A DNA stretch of 26,703 nt from a virus, in IMG/VR virus record IMGVR_UViG_3300049215_000162, positions 1 to 26,703 of that record. One strand, given 5' to 3'. Below the pieces are notes generated by a model, which ran no database searches, was not told where the DNA came from, and saw only the letters and a list, made by a program, of their open reading frames with translations. Every line of letters starts with the position of its first letter. Position 1 is the stretch's first letter. Below are positions 4,705 through 10,019 of the stretch, piece after piece. The translations under genes and the position numbers were made by a program.

Positions 4705-5545
4705 ATCTTTAGTAGGTTTAAAAGTGGGGAAGTTGACAGTTGTCAAATTTTCCCATCAAAGCGCGTCAGGGCTTTATTGCTGGGAAACACAATGTGAATG
4801 TGGTAATCCAAGAATTATCTCTACGTCTGAATTAAATCGCGGTAGAGCGGCTGTCTTATCTTGTGGTTGCTCTAAATATAAAAGATCCTTAGTTGGTAAT
4901 AAATATGGAAGCCTTACCGCTCTTAAGATCTCCCATAAAAGAGGTTATAGATATTATTGGCTGTGTAAGTGTGATTGTGGAAATGAAAAATCAATTGCTG
5001 AAGAATGTCTTACAAGAGGCAATACTCTTACTTGTGGATGTAGCCGCCAATATAGACGTCTTCTACTAATATCCAGAACAAAAGAAAGGCTTGTTGAGAA
5101 CATGAAAGTAACCCCTGAGGGTTGTTGGGATTGGCAGCGAGGTAAAGATAAAAATGGGTATGGCACATGTGGGATGGGATATGGTGATCAGAGAGCGCAT
5201 AGATCCTCTTACAGAGTTTTTAAAGGATCAATACCAAAAGGTATGTTTGTCTGTCATCATTGCGATAATCCATCATGCATAAATCCTGAACATTTATTCC
5301 TAGGAACTAATAAAGACAATATTCTTGACGCCTCTTCTAAGGGTAGATTAGCTGTGGGGCCTGACAAAAGGAAAGGAAGTCTCGGTGAAAAAAACAGAAA
5401 AGCAAAACTTAATGACGATAAAGTTAAATGCATACGTTTTCTTTGCGATAATGGCTATAAAAAATCAGAAATTGCAAATTTTTTTGGAGTATATAAATCT
5501 AGTATCGAAAGTATTGCAAGGAGAAAAACATGGTCGCATATCTAA
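4682..5545 (+). CDS. HNH homing-type endonuclease with duplicated zinc-binding N-terminus
   Basis: 287 residues. Two copies of a strand-rich Cys module lie at 8-64 and 70-121 (each with CxCG and a later CGC, probable zinc binding). The HNH domain is at 141-222, with CWDW, GYG, AHR (172-174), CHHCDNPSCINPEHLFLGT and KGR. A C-terminal HTH at 245-285 (KSEIANFFGVYKSSIESIARR) would bind DNA. The layout matches free-standing phage homing endonucleases and the related gene at 20181-20858. It overlaps ERF by 23 bases and the exonuclease by 16, and its last codons contain the ribosome site for the exonuclease. ATG 4682 or 4688 are possible starts. Active-site residues look intact. Confidence 0.88.
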   Translation: MGMKRPPKSLVGLKVGKLTVVKFSHQSASGLYCWETQCECGNPRIISTSELNRGRAAVLSCGCSKYKRSLVGNKYGSLTALKISHKRGYRYYWLCKCDCGNEKSIAEECLTRGNTLTCGCSRQYRRLLLISRTKERLVENMKVTPEGCWDWQRGKDKNGYGTCGMGYGDQRAHRSSYRVFKGSIPKGMFVCHHCDNPSCINPEHLFLGTNKDNILDASSKGRLAVGPDKRKGSLGEKNRKAKLNDDKVKCIRFLCDNGYKKSEIANFFGVYKSSIESIARRKTWSHI

Positions 5546-6381
5546 TTCAAGGGACGGAAACCTGGAAAGCGTGGAGACTAAAGGTAATTGGCGCGTCAGA
5601 CTGCCCCGCAATAATGGGTGTATGCCCCTACAAAACCCAATATCAGCTCTTCGAAGAAAAGATGGGTCTGCGCGAACCCCCCGTTAACAGCGCGATGCGT
5701 TATGGCTCTGAGAATGAAGAAAAGGCACGTAACGAGTTCATCGATATGTTAGGGGTTATCGTTGTTCCTTATGTAACAGTGCATCCCAAGATCCCCTACA
5801 TGGCCGCTTCTTTAGATGGTCGTAGCACTGACGGAAAGGTGATCGTTGAGCTAAAATGCAACGGTGACAAGAACCACAACATAGCCAAAGAGGGAAATAT
5901 CCCGCCGAATCATTATGCGCAGATGCAGCACCAAATGGAGGTTTGCGGATTACCTGACTGCTATTATTTTTCTTACCAGCCAGGCGATACAGTCATGATT
6001 AAGGTTAAAAGGGATCAAGGTTACATTGATGATCTTTTGAAAAAGGAGGCGGAATTTTGGGAATGTATAGAAAACTTCACCCCTCCCCCGTTAACCAAGC
6101 GCGATTATCAATTCAAGGCAGACCCAACATGGTGCGATATCGCGTCCGACTGGGTTGCGACCAGCAAAGAATTAAAGAAGCTCAAGGAAAAGGAAGAAGA
6201 TCTAAGGGATGCATTAATTTCACTGTCACACGGGCAGAGTTCGATCGGTGGAGGCATAAAGCTATCCAAAAGGGTCAGACGGGGTGCTGTGAATTATGAT
6301 GCGATCCCACAGCTTGATGATGTGGATTTGAATAAATATAGAAAAGATAACGTTGAATATTGGAACATCGTAGAGGGGTAA
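5530..6381 (+). CDS. YqaJ/lambda-exonuclease-type recombination nuclease
   Basis: 283 residues of the YqaJ viral recombinase fold, which digests double-stranded DNA ends to give single strands for ERF. Motifs are seen in order: IGASDCPAIMG (20-30), the GSENEEKARNEF helix (59-70), AASLDG with metal-binding D96, and VELKC with E107 and K109, the D...ExK signature of this nuclease fold. A QMQHQM segment near residue 136 is typical of the family. The C-terminal third is a charged helical region (LKKLKEKEEDLRDAL). The ribosome site AAGGAG lies inside the end of the HNH gene. Together with ERF it forms a two-component recombination pair. Confidence 0.9.
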   Translation: MVAYLIQGTETWKAWRLKVIGASDCPAIMGVCPYKTQYQLFEEKMGLREPPVNSAMRYGSENEEKARNEFIDMLGVIVVPYVTVHPKIPYMAASLDGRSTDGKVIVELKCNGDKNHNIAKEGNIPPNHYAQMQHQMEVCGLPDCYYFSYQPGDTVMIKVKRDQGYIDDLLKKEAEFWECIENFTPPPLTKRDYQFKADPTWCDIASDWVATSKELKKLKEKEEDLRDALISLSHGQSSIGGGIKLSKRVRRGAVNYDAIPQLDDVDLNKYRKDNVEYWNIVEG

Positions 6382-6382
6382 T

Positions 6383-6646
6383 ATGTCGGCAGAAGTGAAA
6401 TGGGTTGTTCCAAAAGCAACAGTTGACTACTACACCAAAGACAGGAAAACATACGATAGCCCAATCCCAATCAGGAGAAGCCCGTCTGTTCTTTTAAATT
6501 CTGATGTTGACGATAGGGCTATGGCATTTGCCGAAAGCTGGATAAAAGAGCAGCAGGAAGCATCCAGGCGTGCGTTTATGGACGAGGTGAACAAGAAGCG
6601 GTTTCGTCATATTTTTAACAGCTGGGCACCGCCGGCGAAGAAGTGA
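6383..6646 (+). CDS. Hypothetical protein
   Basis: 87 residues with a basic, Pro-containing N-terminal half (VDYYTKDRKTYDSPIPIRRSP) and a helical C-terminal half ending in NSWAPPAKK. No membrane segment or known motif. It starts one base after the exonuclease stop and shares its operon, so a role linked to recombination or replication is possible but not shown. Confidence 0.6.
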   Translation: MSAEVKWVVPKATVDYYTKDRKTYDSPIPIRRSPSVLLNSDVDDRAMAFAESWIKEQQEASRRAFMDEVNKKRFRHIFNSWAPPAKK

Positions 6647-6649
6647 CAT

Positions 6650-6838
6650 ATGGAATGGAAAAAAGTAACCTGTGCGATTTGTGGAAAGGAAAAATACCAA
6701 TGGGAATTTATCTCTAACCACAAGAAAACAGGCGTTCAGAATAGATGCAAGGAATGCAGGAATAAACAGAATCGAGAATATAAATTAAGGACTGAGGGTT
6801 TACCCTCTGATAACCCAGACAGGAAGTATTTACGATAG
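6650..6838 (+). CDS. Small zinc-ribbon protein
   Basis: 62 residues with two CxxC knuckles: CAIC at 8-11 and CKEC at 33-36 with about 21 residues between, a pattern typical of phage zinc-ribbon peptides related to HNH-associated fingers. The end, NPDRKYLR, is repeated in the next gene. It probably binds DNA or a protein partner; there is no catalytic motif. It follows the preceding gene by three bases. Confidence 0.65.
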   Translation: MEWKKVTCAICGKEKYQWEFISNHKKTGVQNRCKECRNKQNREYKLRTEGLPSDNPDRKYLR

Positions 6839-7012
6839 GTAAATTATGTGTGATTTATGCGATAAAATGACCGAAGAATACCTAAAAAAGAATCCTAAAA
6901 AAAGAGGGTTTGTCTTGTGTGAAAAATGTTTTGAAGAATCAAAAGAATATTGCTGTTACCTTGACTTTTCCTATAATCCAGATTCCAAATACCCAGACAG
7001 GAAGTATTTACG
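6813..7012 (+). repeat. 22-base direct repeat at the 3' ends of two adjacent small genes
   Basis: Bases 6813-6834 and 6991-7012 are identical over 22 positions (beginning ACCCAGACAGG and ending TATTTACG). In both places they encode PDRKYLR at the extreme C-terminus of a Cys-rich mini-protein. The rest of the two genes is not alike. Confidence 0.85.
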
Positions 7013-7016
7013 GTGA
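6846..7016 (+). CDS. Small Cys-rich zinc-binding protein
   Basis: 56 residues with CDLC (2-5) and CEKC (25-28) knuckles, and CC at 36-37, so a zinc ribbon is likely. The C-terminus PDRKYLR and its DNA are identical to the end of the preceding gene. The next gene starts inside the last codons (GTG 7013, or ATG 7019 just after the stop). No recognisable ribosome site precedes ATG 6846 other than ATAGG about six bases upstream. Function unknown. Confidence 0.6.
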   Translation: MCDLCDKMTEEYLKKNPKKRGFVLCEKCFEESKEYCCYLDFSYNPDSKYPDRKYLR

Positions 7017-7222
7017 GCATGGTTGATGATATGAAGCCTTCTTGGCAAGACATGAAATTGAATGCATTTTTTCACAGGTTCGACCCGTCTCTGGATATGT
7101 GGGAGAATGTAAAACTTACTATAGATGAGGCAAGGAATAGATATTGGAGTTATGAGACATTGAAAAAGGCGATAGACAAAATCAAAGAGATTTATGGCCA
7201 ACATCCAAAAGCGGATCTATAA
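7013..7222 (+). CDS. Hypothetical helical protein
   Basis: 69 residues if GTG 7013 is used, 67 if ATG 7019 is the start (MVDDMKPSWQDM); I cannot decide between them. The sequence is helical and charged (LTIDEARNRYWSYETLKKAIDKIKEIY) with no membrane segment. Its 3' end overlaps the next gene by 29 bases. No family recognised. Confidence 0.55.
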   Translation: MSMVDDMKPSWQDMKLNAFFHRFDPSLDMWENVKLTIDEARNRYWSYETLKKAIDKIKEIYGQHPKADL

Positions 7223-7463
7223 GAACGGCCGCGTTACCTACAAAGTAAGATTTCGTAAAAATGCTTATCCTGAATATTCAGTAAGTGTTACATTTCTAAC
7301 ACTCGAAGCTGCTCACGAGTTTGTTGAGGCGTATGAACCAATTTTTGATGCGAACCCGAAAATGATGCTGGAACTGAAGGATAAAATGCGGGCTGATATG
7401 CAAAGCAGGGGCATCTATACTGAAGATGGGATGTTAAAGCCAAGGTTTAGGACGTTTTTATAA
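7194..7463 (+). CDS. Protein resembling a stand-alone arm-type/AP2-like DNA-binding domain
   Basis: 89 residues. The first 50 (IQKRIYKNGRVTYKVRFRK, then VSVTFLTLEAAHEFVEAYE) read as a three-strand sheet plus helix, as in the arm-binding domain of tyrosine integrases and AP2-type folds: basic strands with Arg/Lys, then T-F-x-T-x-x-x-A-x-x-F. The rest is helical (PKMMLELKDKMRADMQ) and ends with RFRTFL. No integrase catalytic domain follows. The role could be a DNA-binding accessory or an excisionase-like factor. The family call rests on pattern only. Confidence 0.55.
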   Translation: MANIQKRIYKNGRVTYKVRFRKNAYPEYSVSVTFLTLEAAHEFVEAYEPIFDANPKMMLELKDKMRADMQSRGIYTEDGMLKPRFRTFL

Positions 7464-7472
7464 GGGGGTTTT

Positions 7473-7649
7473 ATGGAGTGGATGAAAAAACATGTGGATA
7501 CTGTCATTATTTTGGGTGCATTTGGAGCTGCTATGCTTTGGATGAATGGCAAATTCAATGCGCTGGAAAAGGATATCACCATTATAAAAACGGTGCTTGT
7601 GCTGAAAAATATCATGCCGGCAGAGCTGTGTCACAAAGAAAATGAGTGA
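7473..7649 (+). CDS. Small single-pass membrane protein
   Basis: 58 residues with ATG 7473 and AAGGGGG upstream. Residues 8-24 (DTVIILGAFGAAMLWMN) form one transmembrane helix, followed by a short helix (LEKDITIIKTVLVLKN) and a polar end. The layout is shared with 3884, 8365, 16274, 16495 and 16713. The gene is followed by about 270 bases without a convincing gene. Function unknown. Confidence 0.6.
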   Translation: MEWMKKHVDTVIILGAFGAAMLWMNGKFNALEKDITIIKTVLVLKNIMPAELCHKENE

Positions 7650-7756
7650 TTTTTGCCTGAATGTTATATTTCATACATCAAGCTTTTTGAAATGTGTTTT
7701 TGTTGAAACGGCTCATATTTGATGTGGGCGCTTCTTAAAAAACATAACGAAGCTTA

Positions 7757-7923
7757 TCAGACGTTAAAAGGATTTCCTAGGAACCAGTGTATGGCCTCAC
7801 CTGGACATCGCAAGATGTGAAACGGCCCCTATAAACTGGGCAAACTCTTGGTTAACTAGTCAATGCCTCGGATGCCTGTATCCGGCTTATAACGAAAACA
7901 GGCGTTTTATAATAGAAGGAATC
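7757..7923 (+). ncRNA. Candidate structured RNA/leader in a 270-base non-coding gap
   Basis: Between 7650 and 7923 there is no convincing gene. Possible helices are CTAG+AACC (7777-7785) with GGTT+CTAG (7850-7859), GGCC (7793-7796) with GGCC (7824-7827), ACATC/GATGT (7805-7818) capped by a GCAA tetraloop, and CGGAT/ATCCG (7869-7884). The loop of the last, GCCTGT (7874-7879), is fully complementary to ACAGGC (7898-7903), and GTTTTAT follows, so the two helices could be an antiterminator/terminator pair. A short start at 7721 (32 codons) lacks a ribosome site. I do not recognise a named RNA class. Confidence 0.45.
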
Positions 7924-7940
7924 ATGTCAGACGTTAAAAG
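7757..7940 (+). repeat. 14-base direct repeat flanking the structured gap
   Basis: TCAGACGTTAAAAG occurs at 7757-7770 and again at 7927-7940, 170 bases apart, bracketing the helices described above. The second copy covers the first codons of the short reading frame at 7924. It could be an insertion footprint or a repeated regulatory site. Confidence 0.75.
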
Positions 7941-7980
7941 AGTTTTCAATCAAAGGAGAGATAATGAACATGCCTACTAA
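7924..7980 (+). CDS. Possible 18-residue leader peptide
   Basis: ATG 7924 has GAAGG about four bases upstream and encodes MSDVKRVFNQRRDNEHAY before a stop at 7980. The frame contains the ribosome site of the next gene and overlaps its start by 17 bases, so translating ribosomes would pass through that start region. It may be a coupling or attenuation leader; the peptide itself need not matter. Confidence 0.35.
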   Translation: MSDVKRVFNQRRDNEHAY

Positions 7981-8134
7981 TTTTGACCATGCAGAAAAAA
8001 TACACGCCTTAACAATAGTGATAAAAAGTTTATGTGAAGAAAATAATATTTCTAAAAAAGTTGTAGTCGAAGATTTTATCTACTGGATGAATTTTAAGAA
8101 TGATGAAGTACAAAAAGAAATAGCGGTGGGGTAA
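7964..8134 (+). CDS. Small hypothetical protein
   Basis: 56 residues from ATG 7964, with AAAGGAGAG upstream, a strong ribosome site. The sequence is helical and acidic (AEKIHALTIVIKSLCEEN, then KKVVVEDFIYWMNFKND), without a membrane segment or motif I recognise. It lies three bases before the DUF551 gene. Confidence 0.65.
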   Translation: MNMPTNFDHAEKIHALTIVIKSLCEENNISKKVVVEDFIYWMNFKNDEVQKEIAVG

Positions 8135-8137
8135 TAC

Positions 8138-8368
8138 ATGGAATGGATAGACGTGAAAGACAGGATTCCTGAATATCTCTGCGTCTTAATGGTCAAAAGG
8201 GAAAATGGAAGTATAGAAAAAGTTAATTTTCATCACGATCAAATGCAGTGGCTAAGTTTTTATACAAAAGAAAAGTTATCACATTTTCAAAGTTGTGAAA
8301 CGAATAGATTTTTACATGATGTAACCCACTGGGCATTTCCACAAGCTTGCGATAAGGAGAAATTATGA
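8138..8368 (+). CDS. DUF551-domain protein
   Basis: 76 residues. The N-terminus MEWIDVKDRIPEYLCVLMV and the end DVTHWAFPQ match the characteristic W-x-x-V-K-x-R-x-P-E start and THW-x-x-P end of DUF551, a small domain common in phages and without known function. The length is normal for a single domain. The stop overlaps the next start by four bases. Confidence 0.7.
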   Translation: MEWIDVKDRIPEYLCVLMVKRENGSIEKVNFHHDQMQWLSFYTKEKLSHFQSCETNRFLHDVTHWAFPQACDKEKL

Positions 8369-8604
8369 ACGAATTTTATCAAGGTGTTTACGCTGCCCTC
8401 GGAATGCTTGGCGGTCTTTGTGCATTCAATTACTGGATGTTTGCAATGATTGAAAAGCGACTCGAATTAAAGATCGGTGGCATGAGTGAAAAACTGGAGA
8501 TGATGAATCAGGACATCCACGGCCTTATCAATGAGCTTAAAGAAGAAAGGCGCGCCAAAGATTTGATGTATCAATTCGTATTGGATTCACATAAAAAGAA
8601 ATGA
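8365..8604 (+). CDS. Small membrane protein with C-terminal coiled coil
   Basis: 79 residues. Residues 5-29 (YQGVYAALGMLGGLCAFNYW) span the membrane once; the rest is a long heptad-rich helix (ISEKLEMMNQDIHGLINELKEE-type pattern, residues 38-65) ending in basic residues. The ribosome site AAGGAG precedes ATG 8365. It belongs to the set of anchored coiled-coil proteins in this window. Both stop and start overlap neighbours by four bases (ATGA). Confidence 0.65.
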   Translation: MNEFYQGVYAALGMLGGLCAFNYWMFAMIEKRLELKIGGMSEKLEMMNQDIHGLINELKEERRAKDLMYQFVLDSHKKK

Positions 8605-8765
8605 TTAAGTTAAAAGACGTGTTATCTATCATACGCGCGCTCAAGCGTAAATATGGCAAGCTGTCAATCACATTGCTCCAACGTAATTTTGGACTCTCGT
8701 TTGACGAAGCGAAATTACTGCTTGATGAGTTCTTACAAAAATCTAGCAGCGCAGGGAAAACATAA
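8601..8765 (+). CDS. Stand-alone FtsK-gamma-like winged-helix protein
   Basis: 54 residues. The stretch KLSITLLQRNFGLSFDEAKL (20-39) followed by LLDEF matches the core of the FtsK/SpoIIIE gamma domain, where an S-x-x-LLQR-x-[FL]-x-[IL] pair of helices is followed by an A-x-x-L-[IM]-[DE]-x-[FL] recognition helix. In FtsK this domain reads polar DNA motifs and contacts XerD. Here there is no translocase motor, so a small DNA-binding regulator, or a factor that interferes with XerCD/FtsK, is possible. The start overlaps the previous stop (ATGA). The domain call is from pattern recognition. Confidence 0.6.
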   Translation: MIKLKDVLSIIRALKRKYGKLSITLLQRNFGLSFDEAKLLLDEFLQKSSSAGKT

Positions 8766-8796
8766 ATTTTGTGTTTTGGTGAAACCCTGGCGCTGC
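8746..8796 (+). promoter_or_regulatory. Long hairpin across the end of the winged-helix gene
   Basis: GCAGCGCAGGG (8746-8756) pairs with CCCTG (8785-8789) and CGCTGC (8791-8796), eleven pairs with a single bulged G at 8790. The stop codon lies in the 28-base loop. Only CTTTTAAGG follows, so it is at best a weak terminator; it may affect mRNA stability. Confidence 0.45.
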
Positions 8797-8814
8797 GCTT
8801 TTAAGGGATACAAT

Positions 8815-8877
8815 ATGAATCATATTGGTGATGTCGACGATATGATGGAAATTACCGGAAATCCAAAAGGAACCTAA
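8815..8877 (+). CDS. Possible 20-residue peptide
   Basis: ATG 8815 has AAGGGA about seven bases upstream and encodes 20 residues (MNHIGDVDDMMEITGNPKGT). Its stop overlaps the next ATG by one base (TAATG at 8875-8879), a coupling arrangement common in this genome. It could be only a coupling device for the following gene. A longer version of this frame from 8653 lies over the winged-helix gene and is unlikely. Confidence 0.35.
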   Translation: MNHIGDVDDMMEITGNPKGT

Positions 8878-9107
8878 TGACAACCCCGCCAGTGATGAAA
8901 ATCCGTGATCCGATGAAATACCCTCAGACTGAAGAAAAAAGCTGCTGGAAGGCTTTAAAATACGTTTTCTGTGGCAGGGATGTGATCGTTGAAAAAGAAA
9001 CGAAAGGAAAACCTGTTCCTACCAATTTATTACCAAAATCTACCGAATTGGTAGCATCGCCAGCAAGTCAGGATTTGGGTGATCGGATTAAGAAGTCAGA
9101 AGTTTAG
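8877..9107 (+). CDS. Hypothetical protein, last gene of the rightward operon
   Basis: 76 residues with a Pro-rich N-terminus, a middle helix (KSCWKALKYVFCGRDVIVEK) and a polar tail; no membrane segment or motif recognised. It is the last plus-strand gene before the strand switch, and its stop lies one base from the stop of the converging virion gene. Its 3' third contains a nine-base inverted repeat (9019-9054). Confidence 0.55.
   Translation: MTTPPVMKIRDPMKYPQTEEKSCWKALKYVFCGRDVIVEKETKGKPVPTNLLPKSTELVASPASQDLGDRIKKSEV
9019..9054. repeat. Inverted repeat with internal TACC repeats near the convergent junction
   Basis: CTACCAATT (9019-9027) and AATTGGTAG (9046-9054) are perfect reverse complements with an 18-base spacer. 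TACC occurs directly at 9020, 9031 and 9041. There is no T-run on either side. It may act as a weak bidirectional terminator or protein site. Confidence 0.4.
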
Positions 9108-9108
9108 G

Positions 9109-9276
9109 CTATTTCTTCTTTTTCTTTGATTGGCCGCTTTCTGACATGGCAATTGCTTTCATTTGAGCAGGATTGGTCACAATCGGACCCTTTTTAGACC
9201 CGCTATGTAATTTTCCTTCATAGCCCTCGCGCATCACCTTAGCAACTTTCTTCTTCCTGACTTCTTTGCCTTTCAT
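9109..9276 (-). CDS. Small basic protein, DUF6496-like
   Basis: 55 residues, strongly basic. The core VMREGYEGKLHSGS, then PAQMKAIAMSES, fits the small phage/bacterial family in which K-x-G-x-L-x-S-G is followed by a Q-A-x-A-I-A-x-S-E helix (DUF6496-like by my recollection). The C-terminus is a run of Lys. It is the last gene of the minus-strand virion operon, its start overlapping the upstream lipoprotein stop (ATGA). A DNA-condensing or minor virion role is possible. Confidence 0.65.
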   Translation of the reverse strand: MKGKEVRKKKVAKVMREGYEGKLHSGSKKGPIVTNPAQMKAIAMSESGQSKKKKK

Positions 9277-9452
9277 AAATATCCTAATGGTGGGATTTTA
9301 ATATCTGCCTCCGCTTCTGTTTCCGGATCGGCATCGACTGCATCGGTTGAATCTGACGACTGTGTTAAGACTACGTTCAGGGTGCACGCGCTAACGAGAA
9401 ATAGTAGAAAAAGCAACGCTATATTCAATGAGATTATGACTATTCCCCTCAT
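9273..9452 (-). CDS. Small lipoprotein
   Basis: 59 residues from ATG 9452. Residues 1-22 are a signal sequence (MRGIVIISLNIALLFLLFLV) ending in the lipobox LVSAC, so Cys23 would be acylated. The mature part is short and acidic (DAVDADPETEAEADIK). A longer frame to 9506 overlaps the preceding gene and would put a basic tail before the signal, so I reject it. One of two lipoproteins within 550 bases; a Rz1-like spanin role is conceivable but there is no embedded Rz partner. Confidence 0.6.
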   Translation of the reverse strand: MRGIVIISLNIALLFLLFLVSACTLNVVLTQSSDSTDAVDADPETEAEADIKIPPLGYL

Positions 9453-9459
9453 CTTAGGA

Positions 9460-9642
9460 TTATTCGTGAGCCTTTTTCGCACGGCGCGACATATCTTTAG
9501 ATGCACTGAGTGCTTCCCGCTTCTCGATTAACTCGTGTTTTTTCTTTACTTTCGATTTCTCGTGTTTCGCTTCTTTGGAGTATTTAGAAGCGTCTTTTTT
9601 TAGATCTTTGGATGCTTTTTCCATGATTTTTTTATGTGTCAT
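9460..9642 (-). CDS. Small highly charged Lys/Glu-rich protein
   Basis: 60 residues, mostly Lys, Glu, Ser and Ala (KIMEKASKDLKKDASKYSKE), probably one long amphipathic helix or disordered. The start overlaps the stop of the upstream lipoprotein by four bases. Small basic proteins like this occur next to virion genes; function unknown. Confidence 0.6.
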   Translation of the reverse strand: MTHKKIMEKASKDLKKDASKYSKEAKHEKSKVKKKHELIEKREALSASKDMSRRAKKAHE

Positions 9643-9815
9643 ATTGTTTTTTTCCCTTTATCAGCTGTGTTAGAAAGCTGTTGCGATCTTTCTAACTCGG
9701 CTTGGATGATGTCGTCTTCAACTTTCTCGAAATCGTTAAATATGATCTTTTCGTCTTCTGGAGGTATCATGGAGCATGATGTAAGTAATATTACAAGTAT
9801 GCAAAGTCTTAGCAT
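9639..9815 (-). CDS. Small lipoprotein
   Basis: 58 residues from ATG 9815. Residues 1-13 (MLRLCILVILLTS) plus C14 form a very short lipoprotein signal with lipobox LTSC. The mature part is acidic and helical (PPEDEKIIFNDFEKVEDDII). The gene overlaps both neighbours by a few bases. It is likely an outer-membrane or virion-associated lipoprotein; lysis and superinfection exclusion are both possible. Confidence 0.6.
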   Translation of the reverse strand: MLRLCILVILLTSCSMIPPEDEKIIFNDFEKVEDDIIQAELERSQQLSNTADKGKKTI

Positions 9816-10015
9816 GTTGAGTTTTCCTTTTTCAGTAGTTCGCGCTCATGTTGAATAATTTCAATAATTTTGTCCAATAAATCCACGCGGGAGAATTTGT
9901 TGACCAGGTAATACTCTGATGTGCTTTCCATGACATCCTGAACACATTGTAGAATGTGTTTAGTCTGCATAAGCCGATGCTCTGGCTTGATCATTAGATG
10001 GATTTCATCGATCAT
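9809..10015 (-). CDS. Hypothetical helical protein
   Basis: 68 residues from ATG 10015, four bases after the stop of the spike-like gene. A TTG start at 10033 is possible but overlaps that gene. The sequence is entirely helical and charged (RLMQTKHILQCVQDVMESTSEY, then LLDKIIEIIQHERELL). No known motif. Possibly a chaperone or accessory for the tail protein encoded just before it. Confidence 0.6.
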   Translation of the reverse strand: MIDEIHLMIKPEHRLMQTKHILQCVQDVMESTSEYYLVNKFSRVDLLDKIIEIIQHERELLKKENSTC

Positions 10016-10019
10016 ATGG

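Noticed and set aside
7801-7827. Hammerhead-like arrangement (CTGG, GNRA-capped helix, GAAAC)
   Set aside because: The required CUGAUGA core segment is absent, so a hammerhead ribozyme cannot be called.
8653-8877. 74-residue plus-strand frame overlapping the winged-helix gene
   Set aside because: Most of it lies inside the better supported 8601-8765 gene; only its last 20 codons have their own ribosome site and are listed separately as a possible peptide.
9273-9815. Rz/Rz1 spanin pair
   Set aside because: Rz1 is normally embedded in or directly follows a membrane-anchored Rz; here neither companion gene has a membrane segment with a periplasmic coil.
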